DNA from: Sulfuriferula sp047300855
GTDB lineage: Bacteria; Pseudomonadota; Gammaproteobacteria; Burkholderiales; Sulfuriferulaceae
NCBI RefSeq assembly: GCF_047300855.1
Contig: NZ_CP170197.1
Coordinates: 2,232,001 to 2,296,000, forward strand
Length of the DNA: 64,000 nt
Reading direction: 5' to 3'
Of the stretch, positions 58,454 through 64,000 are shown piece by piece. A model generated the notes under the pieces. The model saw only the letters and a list, made by a program, of their open reading frames with translations. It searched no databases and was not told the origin of the DNA. A program made the translations under genes and the position numbers. Numbering within the stretch: position 1 is the first letter of the stretch; each line of letters begins with the position of its first letter.

Positions 58454-58903
58454 TCACCCCTGTTCGTAACGAGGCAAGGTTGGAAGCTTCTCGACCTTGA
58501 GTGCCTCGGGTTCGTGGGCGAGCATTACCGAGTCGAGATCGTTCGCGTCGGGCGCCGGGTAATCGGAAGGCGACTTGATGGAACCCCAGGGCGTGGTCCG
58601 GATCGGGAACGCGAACCCCTTCACGCGCCCGTCGCGGTACTTGATCTTCCATGAGACCACTCCCTTCTCCTCTTCCCGCAGCACCCGGACGCTGTGGCCC
58701 AGCGGCGCGAAATCCGAATAGCCGCGCACGTCGATCGCATGCTGCGGGCAGGCCTTCACGCACGAATAACACTCCCAGCAGAAATTGGGCTCGATGTTGT
58801 AAGCGCGCCGGTAGGTCCTGTCGATGTGCATGATGTCGGACGGACAGATGTCCACGCACTGTCCACAACCGTCGCAGCGCGTCATGTAAACGAAGGTGGG
58901 CAT
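58454..58903 (-). CDS. aprB: Adenylylsulfate reductase, beta subunit
   Basis: A 149-residue ferredoxin-like subunit with two [4Fe-4S] motifs: CDGCGQCVDICPSDIMHID and CWECYSCVKACPQHAIDV. The C-terminal tail wraps around AprA in known structures. It transfers electrons between AprA and the membrane partner. It lies four bases after aprM. Confidence 0.96.
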   Translation of the reverse strand: MPTFVYMTRCDGCGQCVDICPSDIMHIDRTYRRAYNIEPNFCWECYSCVKACPQHAIDVRGYSDFAPLGHSVRVLREEEKGVVSWKIKYRDGRVKGFAFPIRTTPWGSIKSPSDYPAPDANDLDSVMLAHEPEALKVEKLPTLPRYEQG

Positions 58904-58907
58904 AGGC

Positions 58908-59663
58908 TTACCTCTCTATGTACTGCGCGTCGGACGGTCGCGGCAGGCTGGAGGAACCGTTTGCCTCCTCGACCCGTTTCTGGAACGCCGCCGCGGGCTT
59001 ATAGAACATGTGCGCGAACTTGGACCACGGAACGCCGAGGAACAGCACCGTGGTAAAGAAGATATAGATACCAAAGGTGATCTGCGTCGCCCGCAGATTG
59101 CCCGCCGTCTGCACGATTTCCCAGATAAGAGCGAACGTCACGCTCAACAGCAGCGAGACGATGAACAGGTCGGCACGCACCAGGCGAAATGGCGAATGCC
59201 CCTCCTTGGCCACGTTTACCCTGAGAAAAAAGAAAAACCAGTAACCACCGATGAGTACCATCAGAGCGCCGATGTTCCACAGTACCGGCAGGACAACCGG
59301 CGTACGCGGGTCTGCCGGGTAAATGAATGCCATCGCAACGGTCGTGATGAGATAGAGCACGAAACCATAGAACATCAGGACATGGGAGATCCTTCTGTTC
59401 CGGTTGCAGAATTCACCGAAAGTCGCCACATCGTGCGCGAGGGTTCTGGTCGCGATTGCAGCCATATCCGCGCCACCAAGCTTCCGCGTTGCGGCGGCTC
59501 TTGATTGCTCCCTCTGCCGCAGGAAGAATTTGGCACTGCCCTTGTGATATAGATCGAATAATGTTCCGGCGGCGACCGCGAGTACCATCAGAACGATGTA
59601 AACCTGCATGAAGAGTGGGGACAGAAAATCTGTCAACGGGATGAACGGATTGGTGGTGAACAT
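58908..59663 (-). CDS. aprM: AprM-type membrane anchor of APS reductase
   Basis: About 251 residues with five or so membrane segments (QVYIVLMVLAVAAGTLFDLY, VLMFYGFVLYLITTVAMAFI, GALMVLIGGYWFFFFL, LFIVSLLLSVTFALIWEIV, QITFGIYIFFTTVLFLGVPW). It resembles the heme-binding NarI/QmoC-type cytochrome part. Genes of this type precede aprBA in sulfur oxidisers and probably pass electrons from AprAB to the quinone pool, replacing QmoABC. The ATG at 59663 has GGAGG upstream. Histidines (HVLMFYG, HMFYKP) could be heme ligands. Confidence 0.82.
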   Translation of the reverse strand: MFTTNPFIPLTDFLSPLFMQVYIVLMVLAVAAGTLFDLYHKGSAKFFLRQREQSRAAATRKLGGADMAAIATRTLAHDVATFGEFCNRNRRISHVLMFYGFVLYLITTVAMAFIYPADPRTPVVLPVLWNIGALMVLIGGYWFFFFLRVNVAKEGHSPFRLVRADLFIVSLLLSVTFALIWEIVQTAGNLRATQITFGIYIFFTTVLFLGVPWSKFAHMFYKPAAAFQKRVEEANGSSSLPRPSDAQYIER

Positions 59664-59939
59664 CATTACCTCCCAATGCCAGTCGGCGCCTCCTTGGAGT
59701 AGCGGAGGCGCCTTGCCTTGCAGGCAAAGCCTGCGTTTGGATGTTGCGGGGCTAAGATTGCCTGGGGCACCAGGCTTTGCGCCAAGCGCACGTAAAGTCA
59801 ACCATGGTGTAAAAATAGCACTTAAAGCGGTCATGTCAATTTTTGAGCTTTACATATTTTTTCCCCCGGTACAGGTCAAACTCGCGGCCCCAAGCTGGGG
59901 GATGCGCTGGCGGAAAAGGGGATTTCAAAAACAAAAAAG

Positions 59940-60266
59940 CCACGCGCAACGTGCGTGACTCAAGGTTCTTTGAACTCCCCTTCTGGGCCGGTCGGACGGG
60001 AAGGGTAGGCGAGCACTGATCGCGCTCCGCAGCAGCTTGCGGTTTGTGCAAGCTGTCAGGGCGTTTGCGCAGCCCCCGTCTGAGCGGTTCAGACGAAGGT
60101 ATCCCGCAGGGACGGCGCAGTGGGGTGGCTTTCTTTTGGGTTAGCTTTTCTTGGTCACACAAGAAAAAGTGACTAGCTGCCTTGCTACCCCCGGCAAACT
60201 ATGTTCAAGCGATACGCGTCGCATAGGCGCGTCCATTAGCTTTGGTATGTGTTAATGCAAGACCTG
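59940..60266. repeat. Dispersed non-coding repeat, copy 1
   Basis: About 330 bases, same orientation as the copy at 61021-61319. Shared blocks include a CACGCGCAACG palindrome, CAGCAGCTTGCGGTTTGTGC, GAGCGGTTCAGACGAAGG and ATTAGCTTTGGTATGTGTTA. It also contains an AG-rich GGCTTTCTTTTGGGTTAGC segment seen widely in betaproteobacterial intergenic repeats (recognised from memory). The short reading frame it encodes on the minus strand is probably not a gene. Confidence 0.8.
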
Positions 60267-60336
60267 CGCCTGAATTACCGAGTTGGGCCGATTGTTGGGC
60301 GGACTCTGACACAACCTGATACTCGCGATGGCATCT

Positions 60337-60768
60337 TCATTCTCTAAGAAAATCATCTCGGAGAGACAATAGAAATCTCTTTCCCATGGTTTTTGGCGTG
60401 CTGAGGGCCTGTGCACCAAAACCTTGCTGAAGGAAGGTTGAGTAAGCTGGCTTCCCTTCGAGAGACAATTCGCTTGGGACAAGAAATGCCATTGACCAAT
60501 TTGCAAATGATCTTTGTGCAATAGGTCCGTCCCACAACAATCGATTCTGTTGGTTGCGCTCGTCTTTGCAAATCGTCTCGTATACAGAGAAGATGTCTGA
60601 CTTGCTTCCTTCTAACAACTGCATGAACTCTCTTTGATGATAGACAAGCAAACCGGTGATGTGCAGTCGGGCATTTTTCTTGCGCGATTGCTCGAGGAGT
60701 GCTGTCAGGTCCGAGAGTGACATTTCCCGCCTAGCCGCACTTACATAAACCAATTCGTAAAGTTCCAT
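60337..60768 (-). CDS. BLUF-domain blue-light photoreceptor
   Basis: A 143-residue single-domain BLUF protein. The flavin-contacting residues are in YELVYVSAARRE (Tyr), KKNARLHITGLLVYH (Asn) and REFMQLLEGSK (Gln), and SFANWSMAF supplies the Trp/Met region. It senses blue light through a flavin and signals by contact with a partner, often cyclic-di-GMP or transcription proteins; none is adjacent. ATG 60768 has GGAGA upstream. It sits inside a repeat-bracketed island, directly after a truncated transposase. Confidence 0.9.
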   Translation of the reverse strand: MELYELVYVSAARREMSLSDLTALLEQSRKKNARLHITGLLVYHQREFMQLLEGSKSDIFSVYETICKDERNQQNRLLWDGPIAQRSFANWSMAFLVPSELSLEGKPAYSTFLQQGFGAQALSTPKTMGKRFLLSLRDDFLRE

Positions 60769-60784
60769 GAGTTCTCCAGCCTTG

Positions 60785-60949
60785 TACGTAGGCATGAACA
60801 CGGCAGCCAGTCCTACCCGAGTGTTCGCGTAGCCAGCCCAGGTAAAAGCGGTAATCCTCGACAGCATAAAAGCAAGCCAGCCGGTTGTTGCCACGCTGGA
60901 CAATATGCTGTGACACATTGGGCAGGGACAAACGGACACGGCGAGTCAT
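60785..60949 (-). pseudogene. Truncated REP-associated tyrosine transposase (RAYT)
   Basis: The start MTRRVRLSLPNVSQHIVQRG with NNRLACFYAVEDYRFYL and GCRVHAYV is the N-terminal block of RAYT (TnpA-REP) proteins. The sequence stops matching after HAYV, before the HUH and Tyr motifs, where the BLUF ribosome site begins. It keeps a good AGGAAGGAA ribosome site. It is probably inactive. Confidence 0.8.
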
Positions 60950-61020
60950 GGTCTATTCCTTCCTTGCCATGGCGTACAAAGATTAGCATAAACCGTGGTC
61001 TGTCCCCTGTCGTTAAACAA

Positions 61021-61319
61021 CCACGCGCAACGCGCGTGACTTCGCGTTCTTTGAACCCCCTTCTGCGCCGCTCCGTCTGAACCGGTCAGGCGGAAGGTTT
61101 AGGCGAGCACTGCTCGAGCTCCGCAGCAGCTTGCGGTTTGTGCAAGCTGTCAGGGCGTTTGCGCAGCCCCCCGCCTGAGCGGTTCAGACGAAGGTATCCC
61201 GTAGGGACTGCGCATCGCTTGAACATGGTTTGCCGGGGGTAGCCCGGCAAACCATGTTCAAGCGATGCGCGTCGCATAGGCGCGTCCATTAGCTTTGGTA
61301 TGTGTTAATGCAAGGCCTG
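61021..61319. repeat. Dispersed non-coding repeat, copy 2
   Basis: The second copy of the repeat at 59940-60266, in the same orientation. It lacks the GGCTTTCTTTTGGGTTAGC middle part and instead carries a long perfect hairpin. REP-like palindromes such as CGTCTGA-ACCGG-TCAGGCG lie inside. No gene is seen in 60950-61359. Confidence 0.8.
61210..61270. repeat. Perfect 28-bp inverted repeat (long hairpin)
   Basis: Arms at 61210-61237 and 61243-61270 are exact complements around a 5-base loop (GGTAG). Arm sequence includes GCTTGAACATGGTTTGCCGG. Copy 1 of the repeat contains only the right arm, with two changes. Confidence 0.9.
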
Positions 61320-61359
61320 AGCCGCATTTCCGGTTTTTCTGATCGATTAGGCTGGATTT

Positions 61360-61971
61360 TCATTTTCGTATAGATTTGAAAATAGGATAAAGCTTTACGT
61401 AGCTATGCTTGCCAAGAAAATACATCGTGATGAGTGGAGCAATAATTGCAACTTGCATGGCTTGGTCGCTAAGGGTCCGAGCACCTTGTAGCAATGACTC
61501 ACTCAAATTTCTTTGGCCAATTAAGTAATTAGCCCAAGCAACAAGGGAAAACCCGTAAACAAACTGCAAAAACAACCATGCGCCGGCAATGATTGGAAGC
61601 AGCACGAGAAATGGTTCTGTGAATCTGTTCCTGTACAGGAAGCTAACCGCACCGATGCCCATGCAAATTGCAATCAACGCAAGCGAAGTAAAGATGGAGA
61701 TGAAAAAGACTGCCGAATAAGCGGTAATGAATATCGCCCACATAATCGGTGTTTTTGATTTTAGTGCAACGGAAATTGCCGTTCCAATAGTGGCAACGAA
61801 AACTACAGCCATGAGAAATGGTTCTTTCTCAAAAACATATCTCGGTATTCCGATACCGAACAAGGTTATATCCACCCACAATAACGGAAGCATGAGATAG
61901 ATAAGAGCTGCCTTCATGATGAATATGGCAGCCAGCTTAATCAAAGTGACTTTGCCCATGACGGCCGTCAT
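61360..61971 (-). CDS. Polytopic membrane protein of unknown function
   Basis: A 203-residue protein with about six membrane segments, for example LIKLAAIFIMKAALIYLMLP, PFLMAVVFVATIGTAISVAL, TAYSAVFFISIFTSLALIAI and a late VAIIAPLITMYFLG. No family is recognised. Base composition is more A/T-rich than the neighbours, which may indicate recent acquisition. It has no clear ribosome site at the ATG. It lies between a dispersed repeat and the barstar gene. Confidence 0.65.
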   Translation of the reverse strand: MTAVMGKVTLIKLAAIFIMKAALIYLMLPLLWVDITLFGIGIPRYVFEKEPFLMAVVFVATIGTAISVALKSKTPIMWAIFITAYSAVFFISIFTSLALIAICMGIGAVSFLYRNRFTEPFLVLLPIIAGAWLFLQFVYGFSLVAWANYLIGQRNLSESLLQGARTLSDQAMQVAIIAPLITMYFLGKHSYVKLYPIFKSIRK

Positions 61972-62027
61972 AAAGAGTCAGACACAATATAAATCGATGT
62001 CAAATACGATTTCGGTTTCGCGGCATA

Positions 62028-62297
62028 TTACCCCCGTAACTCCAACCTAAAATCCTCCCGCTCTGCCACCACATCCGCCAGTATCTCCAGCAACCGCCAG
62101 TAATCCTCCCCCAGCGCATCGCGCGTAACCCCCGGCTTTTCCCAGATCAGTTCAAACGGGCCTTCGACGTCGTCGGTCAGCACATCCCACAGCGCGTCGA
62201 GATTGCGCCCGAAATGTTCGGGGAAGGCGAAATCCTTCGCGATCTGGTCGTAGAAGGTTTTCATGCTGGTGATGCTTTGCAGGTGGCAGGTTTTCAT
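62028..62297 (-). CDS. Barstar-family ribonuclease inhibitor
   Basis: An 89-residue acidic protein matching barstar: MKTFYDQIAKDFAFPEHFGR, NLDALWDVLTDDVEGPFELI and a C-terminal YWRLLEILADVVAERED. The Asp residues in the LDALWDVLTDDVE segment are those that contact barnase. Its start overlaps the barnase stop by 4 bases (ATGA), so inhibitor and enzyme are made together. It protects the cell from the neighbouring ribonuclease. Confidence 0.9.
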   Translation of the reverse strand: MKTCHLQSITSMKTFYDQIAKDFAFPEHFGRNLDALWDVLTDDVEGPFELIWEKPGVTRDALGEDYWRLLEILADVVAEREDFRLELRG

Positions 62298-62743
62298 TGG
62301 CAGGCGGGGATCTCGGTAAAGGTGCGGTAGTGGTCAACGGTGACGAAGCGGCGGCCTTCGCGCGAGAAGATCAGGCGCTTGGCGCCGCGATGGCCGCCGT
62401 TGTAGTCGAGGTCGGCTTCGCGCCACTGGCCGTGGGGCAACCGGCGTTCACGGTTGCCAAAATGGTCGCCGCCTATGCTTTTGCCGTGCAGCGCGGGCAC
62501 CTCCCACAGGTCGTGGCCGCGCTGCCAGCCGGCGGATTGCGCCTCGCGCTTGGTGACGAATTTATCCGGCAGGCGCGTATTGCGATCGGCGTTGAGGGTT
62601 TGCAGGGCCTGCGTCAGCTCGGCCTCGTCGATGTGTGGGCGCGACTGCTGATTGAATGCGTGCACGACGTCGCGGCAACTGGCCGCCTGGACCGCAGGCG
62701 CGAACGCCAGCAAGCCAAGCAAGGCCAGCAGTGCGCGCGTCAT
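62294..62743 (-). CDS. Secreted barnase-type ribonuclease
   Basis: A 149-residue protein with a signal peptide (MTRALLALLGLLAFAPAVQA). The barnase fold is evident: KSIGGDHFGNRERRLP, WREADLDYNGGHRGAKRLIF with the catalytic Glu and the Arg, and VDHYRTFTEI with the catalytic His. It cleaves RNA at guanine and is exported. It overlaps the phoH stop by 4 bases and the barstar start by 4 bases, so the three genes form one tight operon. Confidence 0.92.
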   Translation of the reverse strand: MTRALLALLGLLAFAPAVQAASCRDVVHAFNQQSRPHIDEAELTQALQTLNADRNTRLPDKFVTKREAQSAGWQRGHDLWEVPALHGKSIGGDHFGNRERRLPHGQWREADLDYNGGHRGAKRLIFSREGRRFVTVDHYRTFTEIPACQ

Positions 62744-64000
62744 AGCACCTCACCCGCCCAGTCGGCCAGCCGCGAACGCTCGCCGCGCGCCAGGGTGATG
62801 TGCCCGCCATGCGGCCAGCCCTTGAAACGGTCGACCACGTAGGTCAGGCCGGAGCTGCCCTCGGTGAGGTAAGGCGTGTCGATCTGCGAGATGTTGCCCA
62901 GGCACACCACCTTGGTGCCGGGACCGGCGCGGGTGATGAGGGTTTTCATCTGCTTGGGGGTGAGGTTCTGCGCCTCGTCGATGATCAGGTATTTGTTGAG
63001 GAAGGTGCGCCCGCGCATGAAGTTCAGCGACTTGACCTTGATGCGGCTGCGGATCAGGTCCTGGGTGGCGGCGCGTCCCCAGTCGCCGGCGCTGTCGTCG
63101 GTCTTGTTGAGCACGTCGAGGTTGTCTTCCAGTGCGCCCATCCACGGCGTCATTTTCTCTTCCTCGGTGCCGGGCAGGAAACCGATATCCTCGCCCACCG
63201 GCACGGTCACGCGGGTCATGATGATTTCCGAATAGCGCTTGTGCTCCAGCGTCTGCATCAGCCCTGCGGCCAGCGTGAGCAGAGTTTTTCCGGTGCCGGC
63301 CTGACCCAGCAGGGTGACGAAATCGACCTCCGGATCCATCAGCACATTGAGCGCGAAATTCTGCTCGCGGTTGCGCGCGGTGATGCCCCACACGTTGTTT
63401 TTCTGATGGCTGTAATCCTTGATGGTCTGAAACTCGGCGACATTGCCATCAACGGACCGGACAATGGCGTAGAGCGGATTGCTGCCCTCCTGATAGACGA
63501 ATTCGTTGACCAGCAGATGGCTGACCAGCGGCCCCTTGACGCGATACCAGGTGTGGCCGTCGGCCTGCCAGGATTCGATCCCCTTGCCGTGCTTGTCCCA
63601 GAAATCTTCCGGCAGTTCGCGCACCCCGGCGTAGAGCAGGTCGGTGTCTTCGAGTACCTTGTCGTTGAAGTAGTCCTCGGCAGGCAAACCCAGCGCGCGC
63701 GCCTTGATGCGCATGTTGATGTCTTTCGACACCAGGATGACTTGGCGCTTGGGCTGCTCTTCGCGCAGGCTCAGGATCACGCCGAGAATCTGGTTGTCCA
63801 CCTTGCTGTTGGGCAGAGTGAGCGGGGTGTCGATGCGCGAAATTTTGGTCTGCAGGAACAACCGTCCGGTGGCTGCCTTGCGGCTCTTGCTGCTCAGCGG
63901 AATCCCGGCTTCGATCGAATCTTCGCAACCGGATACGATTTCGTCCAGGAAGCGGCTGGCCTGACGCGCATTGCGCGCCACTTCGGTCATGCCTTTCTTG
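62740..64000 (-). CDS. PhoH-type ATPase with PIN domain (5' end outside the window)
   Basis: The frame is open to the right edge; KKGMTEVARNARQASRFLDE at the edge is internal in PIN-PhoH proteins, so the ATG at 63990 is not the start. The PIN ribonuclease part lies at the N-terminal side (KVDNQILGVILSLREEQ, VILVSKDINMRIKARALGLP). The PhoH ATPase follows with Walker A GQAGTGKTLLTLAAG and Walker B YLIIDEAQNLTPKQMK. Such proteins unwind and cleave RNA. It is the first visible gene of the phoH-barnase-barstar operon. Confidence 0.92.
   Translation of the reverse strand, partial: KKGMTEVARNARQASRFLDEIVSGCEDSIEAGIPLSSKSRKAATGRLFLQTKISRIDTPLTLPNSKVDNQILGVILSLREEQPKRQVILVSKDINMRIKARALGLPAEDYFNDKVLEDTDLLYAGVRELPEDFWDKHGKGIESWQADGHTWYRVKGPLVSHLLVNEFVYQEGSNPLYAIVRSVDGNVAEFQTIKDYSHQKNNVWGITARNREQNFALNVLMDPEVDFVTLLGQAGTGKTLLTLAAGLMQTLEHKRYSEIIMTRVTVPVGEDIGFLPGTEEEKMTPWMGALEDNLDVLNKTDDSAGDWGRAATQDLIRSRIKVKSLNFMRGRTFLNKYLIIDEAQNLTPKQMKTLITRAGPGTKVVCLGNISQIDTPYLTEGSSGLTYVVDRFKGWPHGGHITLARGERSRLADWAGEVL

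Noticed and set aside
59836..60162. 108-codon minus-strand frame
   Set aside because: It is formed by the dispersed repeat; a similar frame appears in copy 2 with a different start and end, as expected of a non-coding repeat.

Overview
The window reads as a chromosomal segment of a betaproteobacterium, probably a chemolithotroph of the Nitrosomonadales (Gallionella / Sideroxydans / Sulfuricella type). This is inference from gene content: a trmJ-cysE-iscR-iscSUA-hscBA-fdx-iscX cluster, an aprM-aprB-aprA dissimilatory APS reductase locus typical of sulfur oxidisers, feoAB, glycogen phosphorylase, and a complete rRNA operon. No species name can be fixed without a 16S comparison.

Layout. 1-3.5 kb: end of a truncated gene, a Crp/Fnr regulator, a DUF2141 secreted protein, two very small minus-strand genes (59 and 51 codons), HU and a GIY-YIG-like protein. 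3.8-8.0 kb: a 1416-residue PAS/GAF/GGDEF/EAL cyclic-di-GMP protein. 8.4-17.1 kb: a six-gene operon around Anbu, the ancestral proteasome-like peptidase: circularly permuted ATP-grasp, alpha-E protein, Anbu, transglutaminase-DUF2126 protein, a protein with the iron-ligand pattern of 4-hydroxyphenylpyruvate dioxygenase, and a second transglutaminase. A sigma-54-type promoter precedes it. 17.2-22.1 kb: an ECF sigma / anti-sigma pair divergent from four exported proteins. 22.2-25.9 kb: a Pat-type lysine acetyltransferase divergent from an HDAC-family deacetylase. 26-33 kb: small envelope genes, prfB with its programmed frameshift, lysS and glgP. 33.3-35.4 kb: feoAB behind a Fur-type box. 35.4-42.5 kb: the ISC iron-sulfur cluster genes plus cysE and trmJ, with two near-identical IscR-type boxes. 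42.6-44.9 kb: suhB, lysC, tRNA-Ser and tRNA-Arg. 44.9-46.6 kb: a truncated integrase broken by an IS91-type transposase remnant. 46.7-52.5 kb: the rRNA operon on the minus strand, headed by initiator tRNA-fMet. 52.7-56.4 kb: an iron-type alcohol dehydrogenase, a diiron protein, and a LemA-GIDE pair. 56.6-59.7 kb: aprMBA. 59.9-61.3 kb: two copies of a roughly 300-bp dispersed repeat bracketing a BLUF photoreceptor gene and a truncated RAYT transposase. 61.4-64 kb: a membrane protein, then a phoH-barnase-barstar operon running off the right edge.

Most interesting candidates: the Anbu operon, with its added dioxygenase-like gene, sigma-54 promoter and seven-codon coupling ORF; the second IscR-type box at the cysE promoter; the writer/eraser acetylation pair; the repeat-bracketed BLUF/RAYT island; the rRNA operon headed by tRNA-fMet; and the two tiny genes near 2.0-2.6 kb. 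All calls come from reading the sequence; no searches were run.
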